NCBI GenBank assembly: GCA_008711295.1
Contig: VUYV01000101.1
Span: 1,610,786-1,674,785, forward strand
Origin: Anarhynchus alexandrinus
Lineage: Eukaryota > Chordata > Aves > Charadriiformes > Charadriidae
Reading direction: 5' to 3'
Length of the DNA stretch: 64,000 bases
The translations under genes and the position numbers were made by a program. Positions 49,750 through 62,741 of the stretch are shown one piece after another. Below the pieces are notes generated by a model. The model did no database searches. It saw nothing but the letters and a program-made list of their open reading frames with translations, and had not been told where the DNA came from. How positions within the stretch are numbered: the stretch's first letter is position 1; each line of letters begins with the position of its first letter.

Positions 49750-52700
49750 GAAGCATTCCCACTATTAGAAGTGCTGGTGCTCACCCGGATAGTTTTGACT
49801 GAACTGAGCTAGGAAGTGACCTTAAAAGCAGTTAAGCTGAGCAGCTGAGGGGGTGGAAGAGGGTCCTGGGGGTAACCACATCTGCAGGGCTCAGCTGCAG
49901 CTAGAACAGGATGTGTAACCACACTGCTGTCCCCTGCTCTATGTTGGAGAGGATGTTTCTGCTGGAGAAAAGCAATACTTTCTCCAAGCTTGTTCAAGCC
50001 CTCTCGGCTGAGAAAGCATCACAGTCGCCAGTAATTGTGGTGGCCTGTCCACTGCCCGCTAAGCTAGGACCACAAACTATCTGACATTTCAATCACTATC
50101 AGCAAATATGAAACATTCCTTATTGTTACTAGTCTGCACAAGATTAAAACAAAAATTTAAAAATCAACCAACCCCAAATAAGAAACTCTACGATGTTTCT
50201 GATCCCCTGCCTCATCCAGTATTTTACCTTAACCAAGTACGAAACGAGGAAAACAAAAACAACCTCCCTGACCCCTTCACACTCTCCAAAACTTATTTTT
50301 TCTGGGGATTCACTTGGCATGTAGATTAAGAATGAGGTATTAAAGAGAACTGCTGAGTGAAGATGTCTGTCATGGACAAGCGTCCTGTGAAATTGGTAGT
50401 ACAAACCCAAACCTGACTGGAGTGCCTCCCACTACAGCTACTGTCTCTGAGAGCCATGACCTTTCAGTGATCCAGCTTTGTCCCTAATGCGCTGCGATAC
50501 CTTCAGAATGGTCTCTTAGGAGGATAAATGAGTTTAATGAGTAGTTCCATTCTGGGAGACTGTGCCTGCCAGTATATTCTGGGTTGTGTGGTTCATTTCT
50601 TAAACTATAATATTCCCTAGGAAAAAGAAGGACAATTCTTGGCTGCAGGGTGGATACTGAAAGGTGGTTTTCCTAAATAATAAATTAGGTCAGTCTTTAA
50701 ATAAGTCACCTCCTTCTCCCTGGATAAATATTTACTCCTTCCAAACTAATATTAGGTTTATGTGTCTCCTAACAACTTTGTTCTGTTCTGGTTTTCATTA
50801 GGAGTTGTGGAGTCCACCACGACAGAAATCTACTAGATAGCTTCAGGCAATTAAAAAAAGAAACACCAAAAAACAAAACCAAAAAACCCTTGGGCTTCTA
50901 GTTTTCAATAGAACCAGCCTTTGTTAACTCAGCAGCTAGGCACAGCACACGTTTTAAGGTAAGTTACTTCCCCAACAAAAATAACCACTGGAACAAACTA
51001 AAAACAAGAATCTCCGTTGAACTTAAACACTGGAAGGCAGGAGTTTGCATTTTTAAAAACAACTGATAATTTATTAGAAACTGAATATTAGAGATGCCTT
51101 ATCCTTCCAAAGCCCAGGGCTCCAAAAGGCTGATGTGTCAAAGGCAGGGAGGGAAGCATTATTTCCAGGGCACAAGGCCCTGCTGTATATGGCATTGCCA
51201 CCTGGGCTCAGGCCGAGAGAACAGGTGTCAAACTATTAGAGAAGGGTAACAGGGATTAACTTAGAAGGAAAAATTAAAGGGAGGGCTATTCCACAGCAAG
51301 CAGTGAATCTTAAAGATGCCTGATGGTAGACAGATTGCCATTTTCAGAAGTTTGATGTTCTTCTGGTTTAAAACAATTTTTGTTTCACACTGTTGTTCCC
51401 TAATGATTTTAGAATTTAGAAGTGTTTCATCCAGAATGAAGAACAGCTTCGAGGTGTACAGCGATCAAATTGTGGGGAAAAAAAGATCATTTTGTGTCCA
51501 TCAAAAAGCTGTTGGTTTCATTTTGAGCTTTTAAAATAATCTAAAGGTAAAATCAAAGAAAAATTCCTTTTCACCTACCTCTGCTTAGTTTTCTTAGCGT
51601 ACAAAGCAAAGACCAGAGAGTGACTTGATTGCTTCCAATGAGAGCAAACATTAGAGGAAGAGAATGGCTATTTAACCAGAAGCGAAATCCTTGGACAAGA
51701 ACAAGTAGGTATAAAACTGTCCATGAAAAACTGAGGCTGGAAAGAATGGGATTTCTAAGGACTGGAGAAAGGTACAGTAGGACACCCTTCTCAGAGCAGT
51801 AGTCTGGACAAGCAGCGAAGGCACTTTAAGGCAGAGTGTGATGCACTCATGAAGGAGGCCATGTGACAGGTAGCAGGGACAGGGCACCACGAACCAGTTC
51901 CACCTCAGCCACGCAGGAACATCATTTCTGAAAATGAAGACCCTGGCACTAGAGTGAATCCTGTGCAGTCCCATGCTTCTACTGGCAGGCAAGTTTCTGT
52001 CCCCACTGAGCTCAGTAAGGCATTGACACTGATGTCTTTCCAGTTCCTAAGCAAGTGTCCTTATTTTCAATATGCTGAGCACCAGCAATTTGAAAATGCA
52101 CCCTCATACAACCAGTTAAAAGAGCACGTAGGAGCTTATCATCAGGCACTGCTGTAATTCACAGCTCCCCCATCTAAAGAAGGCTAATAACAAGCAGGAG
52201 AATGGAAAGTTGATCTTTTACCCTTGAATCTTAGGACAAAAAAAAGAGAATTTTCTCATCTCTATATATTCTTTCTTAATGTTGGCAACTATAAGTGCAA
52301 ATAGGCCTGGTATCCGTAAGCCTTACATGCGACAAAAGCCAAGCAACAGCAGCTTAAGTCAGGTTAAGTTCTCAGCAGCTTTTATGTTAAGAGTTTTGAA
52401 CGTAGGGTTTCTTGTTCTGGACCCAGTACAAAGCTGTACTTGTTTATCCTTTCTGCCATAGATTGTGTGCTTAGCTAAAGCAGAACAATCAGCTTGAGGA
52501 AACATTCCTAAAAAAAATAAAAATAAATGGGCTTCATTTCTTTATTATTCAAAAAAGGGGAGAAAAACAAACATGAAATTTCAGTATACGCCCGAGAGTT
52601 TTTTTCCAAGAACACTTATATTTGTTATTAGATCAGTAAGTATGCTTTGCTGGCAGACAGACATCAAAGCTCTTTAATTTATCTGTGATCAATCTGAGGT

Positions 52701-53918
52701 AAGCTTGGAAGAAAATACCTGTTTTTTCCCATCAGCTAAAAAGAGTAAGCAGGAAAAAAAATATCCTAGACATCAAACTAATCAAATTATACATGTTTTT
52801 AGTCTCTAGCAGCTCCTTAAAAGTGATTTTGGAGAACAAAGCGGTCTGCTTTAAAATTACTTACAATTAGAAATATTTGCCATTTTTTTTCCTTCCCGGA
52901 AAGTCTCAGTGCTTTATCCCAAACTCACTGAAGTCACTGAGGTTTTTTGCAGTGATTTCCGTGTGATTTGGAACAGATCTCTGGTGCGTTCAGATTTCTG
53001 CCAAGCAAAAGGCTCTGAACTAACCCCTACGCTCCCATGCTAGAATGGGTGGGAATGGGTTTAATTCTCGCTATGCTCAGAGTATCTTGTACAATGTTTA
53101 ACACTGCAAATTAAGAGCAGATTTACATGAAAACTAAAGGCAAAAGATAGTCCCTAGCGAGTAGTGAAAAACAGAATACTTTGCTAAAGTAGTAAAGCAA
53201 CATGTAATCTATGGCCTGAAAATATGACAAATAGATTAATTTTATTTAGTCTGTCCACATTACTTCTGATTCTTACACTTTTACCATGCAAAAAGAGGGA
53301 AGTAATTTTGCATCCATTAGAACTAATGGGACTTGTGCTATTTTGTCCAAGTAGGAGAAGACCCTAGATTCTTTTGATGCTATTCATAATTTGGGTTGTC
53401 AAGAATGGATTAACACTTACACAAAGAACTTTGCTTGGTAAACTGAATAGATAATGTACAGCTATGTATCTTGAGCTCAAGGTATACCATGAATGACAAG
53501 GATAATACTGGTTTTTTATACCATGGGTTGATTTAATTAATTAAGAAACAGAAGGATGAGAAGTGACCTGGTCAAAAGTTGTAAACAGCTACTCAAGGCA
53601 AGGCTTTCTCAGAGAGGTGATCAGGCAAGGAAAGAACAACATTCACTGGCTAAGAACTAAATCTAAATGAAGTTCAGATGGAAAAGGATGTGTAAGTTTT
53701 CCCCTGTAGCATCAGGACAATTTCAAAATGGATGTGGTGGATTTGCATTCAGATGAAATCTTTAAGATGAGATTTTGTGCATCAAGCAGCAATTTGATGT
53801 AGAAATCTTTTAAAGAAATTGTGTCCTGTGCCATGAAGACAACATAATTATCAGACAACAATTACCTTGGTATCACTAACTGTAATCTATTTTCTATGGT
53901 GCAATGCCTTTAATTTTT

Positions 53919-53940
53919 TTAGGCTTTGATCAAAGCCTAA
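53919..53940. promoter_or_regulatory. Perfect 22-bp palindrome with paired TCF/LEF-like sites
   Basis: The left half is TTAGGCTTTGA and the right half is its exact reverse complement. The centre contains GCTTTGATC on each strand, which fits the published TCF/LEF consensus SCTTTGWWS. Regulatory activity is inference; only the palindrome is directly seen. Confidence 0.4.
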
Positions 53941-54471
53941 GTTTTTTGTACCTGGAGTGCCCATAAATGCTAGCAACACTGGGTCCAGGCTTGGAGGTCC
54001 TGAAACTACACGTGAATGACCTTCTTATTTCTTAGTGACAGATCAGAAGTAGGAAGCTGCTAATTTGTAGATGAACATCTTTCAAAATTCAGGTTCCTCA
54101 CACACCTTCCCCCCCACCCCTCTTAATTAGGAATGCAATAGTGAAATTAAGCATTTCTAGATTGTGATTCTTAGAATTTCTGGGATGCCTCTGCAATCTG
54201 AAAGGTTAGAGCAGCTTTCTTTCAAAACACCTGCAGTGTTATTACTGGATATAGTGCTTCTCTACAGCAATTCACACCCTAATCACTTCCCATCTGAGGA
54301 ATGTCTGACTATCACTGTTATTCCTCAAAAGCTGTAATGAGATTGAAGCACAGTGTGAAAACAAAAGTTTTATAGATAGTTGGAACATTTCCATTTTCTG
54401 TTTGTTTGTTTGGTGTCTTTCATCCCCTCCCCAAGAGAAAGCAATTAAGTACTCTTTGGAGAAAAGAGGCT

Positions 54472-54504
54472 TTACTCATCATCCTTACCTGATGAGTAAG
54501 GATG
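54472..54504. repeat. Overlapping inverted repeats (two alternative hairpins)
   Basis: TTACTCATCA at 54472-54481 pairs with TGATGAGTAA at 54490-54499, with an 8-nt loop. CATCCTTAC at 54480-54488 pairs with GTAAGGATG at 54496-54504. The two folds share bases. Confidence 0.75.
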
Positions 54505-57037
54505 TCTCTATTTAAGGCATGTTGCACAGCCCTCCTTAAAGAAAACATAAACCTCAGCCCTTCCTACAAGCCTGCTCAGGTTGTATTTATAGAATAAACG
54601 TACAGCTCCTCACCCCGAAGAAACACCAAAAACCTTTTTGTTCATCATCGCACGGTCTGGAAATAAACAATGGGGTGACAGCAGTAAGTGTGGTAACAGA
54701 ATGATTGAGTACTTTTATTATTTTTTTTTTCAGTAGAGTGCACTACATTAGATTTTGTCCACTTGTAATGTTCAAAAATTGCACAAAAAAGGTGCTGGGG
54801 CAACAAGTCAGCTGGGATGGATCAAAATAGCTGGACTGGATAGGTTCAAATAAGCAGACTGTCTTGTAATCATTATAGTTTGAAGCAGGCTTCAGTCCCA
54901 AACACTAGACATCAGAAAATTTACCATTTCACTTTGAATAAGCGATAGCAGAGGTTTTTGAGGTTTGTCTTATTTTTTACATGCAAACATTTTTCTAGTG
55001 AAGTACAGATCCAGCATTTTAAGCCTACTGACAACAAGCTTGTTTTTACCTTTCACAGAACCAATGCATAATGCCCCCCCGCATCTCCGGGGATTTGTTG
55101 ATGCAGGTGGAAAACTACTTCTGGGTGCACTTCAGGAGAAAATATCCAAGAGCACACGGGCAGAGTGTCAGAGCTGGGGAACAGAACAGACTCCAACACT
55201 GCTGAGTCACAGCATTCACTCCTATACCTGAACTGCTGTAGTCCAAAGCTCTTCTATAGGCCTGGTAGGAAAGACTTCCTTCATTTTTAAAGTGTAAATC
55301 TTGTACATGTGGCTCATTTTTCTGGGTCAGTGAATAACATGCATATTATGTTCTGAAAAATAAAACTGCTCCATCTTTTTCCATCTTATTTATAAACTTG
55401 CCCTCCTTCACCCTGCCCCGCGAAGAACAAAACAGAAGAAAACTGAAGGCTGGGAAAGAGGCACAGAGATGTGCGACTACCACTAAAAGAATCCAGAGAA
55501 AATCATACTGGATGTAAATTTTCCATTTCTGTATTTCTTCACAAAACAATGTGTCTACATCAACTCTTGAGCAATCTCTCATTCCCTTCTACATAAAGCA
55601 GAACATTTGTATTGTGCGAAATGGCCTAATGTTTACAAAATTATTATAGAGGTACAGAGGACAACGTGGGCAACAGGCAGACTCTTAGAAGTACATAACA
55701 TTTTCAGACATTCCCCCATTTTGTGGAGGATACCATTCTGCAAAGATGTCAATGCTATTGACAATGGAAAAGCATTTTACATGCCTATATATCTGTTAGG
55801 GGAATGCATCCCGTAGCATCACCAAAGTCTTTGCCAGAAAGACTTTAGCACTTAATTAGGGATGACCATAAATAGCATTTTGATATCCCACTTTATATAA
55901 GAAAACCTGAGTACTATCCAGGAAATGTAAGAAGTTCTCCGAAATAATTTTTTATAAGGATACCATAAGGGGTTAACCTAACATCTTTGTTTTGGCAGTA
56001 GATCTGAGTGGACTCAGATACGCCCACAGCTTTTGAAAGCCTGTGTTTCTTGGGTGAGAGCAGTGGCTGAGGTGCAGGGGCAGAAAGGCTCCATCCGCTG
56101 GCAACGGGAGGTTGACATTAGAGGGCTCCCTTGGCACCGTGCTGGCGCAGGGCTGGGGACTGCCTGGGTCCGGTCTTCTGGCTTGCTGCTGGGTTTGCTA
56201 GCTTCAATCACACTTGACAGGAAAAGCAAAGTCTCTCCGGTGAGAAACGAAGCACGACAATTGTTAGAAAAACAGCAGGTGCACTAACAAAATTACAGGA
56301 GTTTTGACAAAATTGGGCCTATAACGGAGCACAAGATTTGGTGCTGATGCACAGCTTAGTGATACACACAGCAGGATGAGAAGAGCTGCTTCTGAGAGAG
56401 CACATCCCTGGCTTGTTTAAAGCAATAGAATAGCAGTAATTAGGCCTAAAACTTGGTAACATTTAGGCTAAAATTTATTTCATATTTACAAAGTCAAACA
56501 AGCAGGTGACGGGCCTGTTAGTATGATTGAATTATCTTCCTGTCACTACAAAGGCACAATATTTTCCTGTTAAGACCACCTTTACACACATCCACATCCA
56601 CCCTCCTGGTGAGACAATGTTTTCATTTCACCTTATTTCAGCTGTCCAGATGTGAGGAATGTCATCTTCTCTACTTGCCTAGGTGTCTCCACAGCAGATG
56701 GCAAGGGGGATGAAGGCAATTCTGGTGGGTGATTCTTCCCAGCAGAAGATGGATGGGATAAACAGTTCTCTGGAAATGCCTGTCTTTCTGGCAAGGCTAG
56801 TGAGGAGGTCTAAGAGTTTGGTGGGACTGAATGCCTAATATCCAAATAGCTGAAGCCAAGCAAGACAAATCTTATGCTGCTCTAGATGATTTCAGAGAAC
56901 ACCAAGCAACTTCAGCACTTTAAAGGAAATTTGGCTGGTGAATACAGAGGGTAATTAATGCCTGACTCTCACCCTTTCTGGAAATCCCAGCTTTCCCTCT
57001 GATTCGATGTTCATGTGGCAGTTCTTTATTCTGCTGC

Positions 57038-57281
57038 ATAGAATCACAGAATGGTTTTGGCTGGAAGGGACCTTCAAAGATCACCTAGTCCAACCCTCCC
57101 TGTGATGGGCAGGGACATCTTTCATTAGATCAGGTTGCTCAAAGCTCCATCCAACCCAATCTTGAACACTTCCAGGGATGGGGCCTCCACAACTCCTCTG
57201 GGCAATTTGTTCCAGTGCCTCACCACCCTCAGAGTAAAAAATTTCTTCTTAATATCCACTCTAAATCTGTCCTCTTTCAGG
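57038..57281 (-). mobile_element. CR1 LINE, 3' fragment (minus)
   Basis: Complement of a CR1 tail: CATAGAATCACAGAATGGTT, GGAAGGGACCTTCAAAGATC, then the ORF2 C-terminus read on the minus strand as [35 protein letters not shown]. Similarity stops at about 57281. About 245 bp. Confidence 0.92.
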
Positions 57282-58052
57282 AGGAAAAACTGTTTCAACT
57301 GTTGCAGTCCAGTCCTAGGGAAGGTAAGTGAACACAGATTGGAATTAATGTTTCCCTCACTCATCAGCACTCCTCCAAACAAGTTTTCCAAAAACACACA
57401 TCCCATTTTTAGTCTGATGACACAAGTGACCTTAAAGTCTAGGTGCTTGCAGAACAATATCTACAGCAAAAACCTGTGAGACTGTTCCACAAGAAAAGTT
57501 TCTCACCTTCTGAAACATTTTCAGAACAAACCTGCTAGAGACAGTTTCTGTATTACCCTTTTTTGCTTTGAAGTCTTTTTTTTATTTGACCTTTGGAACA
57601 AATATTTCACAGGATTATTTGTAGCTAAGGAACACAATGGAGAACTTGCAATATTCTCTCTTTCTGCCCATAATTTGTAACTGTACATACATTTTTATTC
57701 TGCGTTGTTCCATTCCTTCTAAATTCTTCCATCTCTACCATTTGACAACTGTTATCAGGCAGTAACATTTTTTCAGTAAAGAGGCATTTCTGAGAGTGGT
57801 TATTTCTGGCCATGGCACCTCCAAACATTTTGCTTTGTCATCACTAAATACCCACCTTTTTTCAGTTTCCCTGAGAATCATGGAAAAAGTAGAGTAATCC
57901 ATTTACCACAGTAGTGTTGGGACTAATTGGATCCTTACGGATGGTAGATACAGATTTCTTTATAACTGGAACCATAGTTTTCCCATAACCTATTTTTTAC
58001 TCCATTTAAAGAGATTTTGAAATCAGATCACTAATAACCCCCAAATCCAAGG

Positions 58053-58076
58053 AAAAAAAAAAAAAAAAAAAAAAAA
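58053..58076. repeat. A24 homopolymer
   Basis: Twenty-four consecutive A on the plus strand. Confidence 0.9.
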
Positions 58077-59484
58077 GCTTTTCCACATAAGAAAGCTGCT
58101 TTGAAAATCCCCAAAATGAGAAAACCAAAACACTGAACTCCAATTCAGTTTTAAGGGGAAGCAAATCACAACAAAGATCTCTTTTAAAAGTCCCAGTTCA
58201 AACCTCAAAAACCCTGTGAGATAAATCATGCTGTTCCCATTTTGTAGACTGTGACTTTGACGCACAGAAAGGGTTATGCAATTTGCTCAAGATCCGGTTG
58301 AAGACCCTAGTGGAGATCTGCCCACTCCCAGTAAGTGTGCTTAAGATTCAACACCATCCTCCTTCCCAAAATGCATGAAGGCCTTTCAGCAATTCAACAA
58401 GACACAAGATCAAAGAAGAGAAGAAAAAAGGAGGGAGGAGGGAACACAATTCTAGCGTAGATGAGATATTTAACAGTGCTCTGGACAAACAGGAAGGATA
58501 CAGTAAGCACATCTTCATTCACCAGCACCCTTAAAGCCCTGACTTGGGATGATACAGCTTGCCTTGGGACTGCTGACTTTCTCTTACACGTGATGCTCCC
58601 ATCTTGCTACAGCGAGAGTTCATGTGCTTGTGAAGCAAAATTAGTCTGTCATGATATAGAAAACTGTCCATCAAAAAAAAATAATCAAGGGCTGGATGTA
58701 AATCAAAACCATCACCGAGCCCCAGTCTCCTCCCAGGGCTCATTTCAAGGTCCAGTTATAAACACTAACAGTGTTTTTTTCTGGCAATAGAGGTCAGAAC
58801 CACACTTGTCTTTTGCCCTATTTTCTAATTTATCTTAACATTGGTCTTATCTTAAGTGGCCTTCTAATAATCAAATTTTGCCTATTTTTCTCCAACTGTC
58901 TCTCCCATACCTGACCTCTACAGTACTAACTAAAAAGCCATCAGTTTGTCGATCTTGCAGACACAATGTTTTGTCCACAGCAGCTGGTAAGAAGCACTCT
59001 TTTTCTGAAAACATGCAAGCAGAAAATAAACTCAAGAATGCTGATGCAAAAAATAACTTGTTTTGACAAGTTCAAGTATTTTGTGTGTATATATCTGCAA
59101 GGTGTTGGTAGCAAAGCTTATTTCTACTTCATCCTAAATATTGTAGATGAATAACCAAAACAAAACACAAACCCCCTAAATACCACTGCTTGCCAAGTGG
59201 GAAAAAAAAATGAAAACACACTGGTAGACGAAAAATATTTACTTCCCAGCACCTAAAATTATTATGGACATTAGAGAGCATTTAGGAAAATGCCTTTTAA
59301 AAAAACCACTGAAGTGTTACTTTAATAACTTGAAACAAGAGACAGAGCCAGTGCTACTGATCCATGAAGTCTATCTCTGTTCTTCCCTCTCCTAGCAGGC
59401 TGAATTAAGGACCGCCTGTACTACCCTTGCAGCCTGATCTCTTTGTCAACTGTCAACCGTCATCCATCTCTGCGCCAGGAGAGT

Positions 59485-60092
59485 TCAAAGCCAATGGAAT
59501 CCTGGGCTGCATAGGGAAGAGTGTGGCCAGTAGGTCGAGGGACGTCATTCTCCCCTCTACTCTGCACTGGTGAGGCCACAACTGGAATACTGTGTCCAGT
59601 TCTGGGCTCCCCAGTTCAAGAGGGACAGGGAACTGCTGGAGAGAGTCCAGCGTAGGGCAACTAAGATGACTGAGGGATTGGAGCATCTCCCTTATGAGGA
59701 AAGGCTGAGAGAGCTGGGACTCTAGCCTGGAGAAGAGAAGGCTGAGGAGAGACCTTATTATGGCATACAAGTATCTAAAGGGTAGGTTGAAAGAGGATGG
59801 AGCCAGACTCTCTTCAGTGGTTCCCAATGACAGAATGAGGGCCAACAGGCACAAGTTGGAACATAGGAAGTTCCGTTCAAATATACGGAAAAACTTCTTT
59901 ACAGTTAGGGTGACAGAGCACTGGAACAGGCTGCCCAGGGAGGTTGTGGAGTCCCCTTCTCTGGAGATTTTCAAGACCCGCCTGGATGCAGTCCTGAGTA
60001 ATGTGCTCTAGGCAATCCTGCTTTGGCAGGGGAGTTGGACTAAATGATCTCTAGAGGTCCCTTCCAACTCTGAAAATTCCATGATTCCATGA
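59485..60092 (+). mobile_element. CR1 LINE, 5'-truncated copy (plus), second subfamily
   Basis: Starts at AAAGCCAATGGAATCCTGGG (the ANGILGCI point of ORF2), passes a region equivalent to [15 protein letters not shown] with frame breaks, then an open segment at 59760-60011: [54 protein letters not shown]. It ends CTCTAGAGGTCCCTTCCAAC and ATTCCATG repeats. Same subfamily as the inverted copy at 40869. Confidence 0.92.
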
Positions 60093-62083
60093 TCCGTGAA
60101 AGCACAACTTCAGAAGAAAAGCACCTCTCCTGGAAATGTAAAACCAAGACCAAAAGTTTGATCTGGACAAAGCATAACCCCAGGTCATGGTGAAAAGACT
60201 GGATTTCCACATTCTCAGCTATCATGTGTTGCCTGCTTTCAGTACCATGAGAACACTGTGATTATTTTGGCCATCAGTTTCTGGACTCTTCAGAGGCCTG
60301 TGGAAAAAGACCTACCTCTGCTTTTGTAATGGCTACCCATTCGGTGGCTGTTCAGTGTCTATTATGCAGAGGTTTGTTGATAAACAGCACAGCTATGCAA
60401 AAGAGACAGCTGTCCCAGCATACAAACTGCTAACTTGCTAAGTATGAAGTCACACTTTCTCTTGACAAGACAGCAAAACTGTCACCCAGGCCAGTTTATG
60501 CTTCTACCCGCCCTGTTGTAAAGCAAACCGACCGATGTTTACAAAACGCCCTCTGCTTCCTTACAGAGAAACAGCTATGACTCCACTCTTACACATTTTA
60601 AGACTAAGTTCCAAATCATCTTTTTAAGACTTTCCCAGTCCAAGGACTGAACATTTGATGGTGCTACCTACAGCTGTAAACATTTTAACCTCAATATTTC
60701 TTCTGGATTAGAACGTGTATGTAAAGCAGGCTCACAGAGTCCTCCAAGGTGCAAAATAATATTGAAACTCAAGTTGGAGACATTCGAACCAACTGCAGTA
60801 CAGCCAGCTTTCCTCTCAAAGTAGCATGACTGTAACGAAGCATTACGTGCCTCAGGCAGACTAGCTAACAAGCCTTACAGAGCAGCTTGGAGCCACTAAT
60901 CTGAGTAATGCTGCATTGGGCTCTGCCCATACCGACACACCAGCCTGCCGCAGTGCCAACACAGACCTCATTGCTCGGCAGCATAAGTGTGCCTTTGATT
61001 TCCCTACACAAATCAACAGATTGCCCTCATGACAGGGACAGATGCAGACAAGACATCAAATATGAAAGCCAGTGAAGTTTAAGACGATGGGAGGTGATCC
61101 CCTACATCACATGGAGGGCATCATATTGACCACAAGAAGGTCCGACTTGCAAGAAGGGTCTTATTTTAGAAAGCCAGGGGAAAACTCATGGCTCAGAGAG
61201 AGTTCTCCTGGTGACTTCAAGCAGGATAAACATTACTCTGGAACATGAACTGCCTATGCTGCTGTGGCACTGACAGGTTACTTTTTTGAAGCTTTGGAAA
61301 ACTCCTAAGAATGTCATGCTCCCTTCCTAAGAATTAAAATGCATCTTTTTCACTTAAGTTCTCAGTAAAAATGGATTCAGATGGCAGAGATACAGTAACA
61401 ACTTGCAGTACCACTTGATAAAACATCTGCTTCACTTGAATATCTTAAGCCTAAATCCAGCTTGTTTAATTTGCTTTTCAACTCTGAATCATGAGTCTTC
61501 TGGTAATTTGATCTGTGCTGATGTGATAAATCACACCTATTATATACATGTCTCTCAAAAAAAAAGGTGTTTTGACAGGGTTCTATTTTTTACAATTTAC
61601 TTCCTCATCCAAAGTTACTCAGGAAACACTGCTGCATTAACTGCCAGTATTGAGAATCATGGTTTACCATCCATTTGGTCACAGTTAAACTGAAATAACT
61701 CCCCAAAATTAAGCGTTGTCATGCAATTTGCATCTGCAGTTACTGAACGTTCTTACTGGCTTTTTTCAGTCTAAGGACAACAAATTAGGAGCAGGGTGCA
61801 GGGTCCCAAACTCCCACCAGCTGTGCCCCATCCACAAACAGAAAACTGTTAGTCATGTGAACGTAGCCGTGTTTGAGCTGACAAACCCTGCCAAGAGACA
61901 GCACAGCAGTAATGGCCCATACTGGTCCCAGACCAGCAAGCACCTCTGCATGGTGCTCTGAAGGTGTTTAGATATACCAGCTGGGACAACCCTGCTTCAT
62001 CCTGGATGTGTGCCGCATGAACATACTTTTTACAGTTGAGAGTTTTAAGGACTGGCGTTCATATAATTGACTGTGTAAAAAGT

Positions 62084-62097
62084 CACACACACACACA
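62084..62097. repeat. Short (CA)n repeat
   Basis: Seven CA units. Confidence 0.85.
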
Positions 62098-62688
62098 AAA
62101 ATCTCTCTTTTTCTGGGCTTTGCTTCTTATTTGAGTTATACTTGGGCAAAAAAGATGAAAAGACTAAGCTTTCTAAATAGGCTCATAGTTTCCCACTGCA
62201 TACCAGCTTAGCGCTCCCACTAAATATGTACAGGTGTGTAGCACAGTAATAAAATTTACAGGGAACACTGACTGGGGATCCTTCCTTTGCAGACGATATT
62301 TTCATATTGTGTATGACCTCTGTGGAACAAACGGCTGTGGAATTTATTTGGAACTAATGAGTTACAAAAGCAGGTCAGAAAAGAGTTAGACATGGATGAA
62401 GAGACATCCCACAGAAGTGCTGGACGTCTGGATGCATATTCAGTAACTAGAAAAGTAAGAACTTTGCTCCCACACAACCAGCAATCGGGTTTGCATGCAG
62501 TTTGAATACTGCTCGACTAGGTGGGCCAAGGCACCATTGGTCTTAACCACTTGTGTAGATGTGGTTGTGTTTCTAAACTTTCTTCCAGTGGTAATGAGTA
62601 AAGAACAAGTATTGTATTTTTCTTGCTTAAAACTTTTTGGTACGGTGCAGCACCATCAACTCAGACATGCTTTCTGTAAATATGGAAA

Positions 62689-62694
<6 letters not shown>

Positions 62695-62740
<46 letters not shown>
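62695..62740. repeat. A46 homopolymer
   Basis: Forty-six consecutive A on the plus strand, followed by CAAACCCAAAAACC. No coding or small-RNA retrocopy is recognisable just upstream. CR1 elements do not end in poly(A), so CR1 does not explain it. Confidence 0.9.

Positions 62741-62741
<1 letters not shown>

Noticed and set aside
59453..59974. 173-codon ORF on the minus strand
   Set aside because: It lies antisense to the plus-strand CR1 at 59485-60092; it is a shadow of that element's ORF2 strand.
62495..62740. Processed pseudogene ending in poly(A)
   Set aside because: The upstream sequence matches nothing I recognise and no clear target duplication was found; only the homopolymer is certain.
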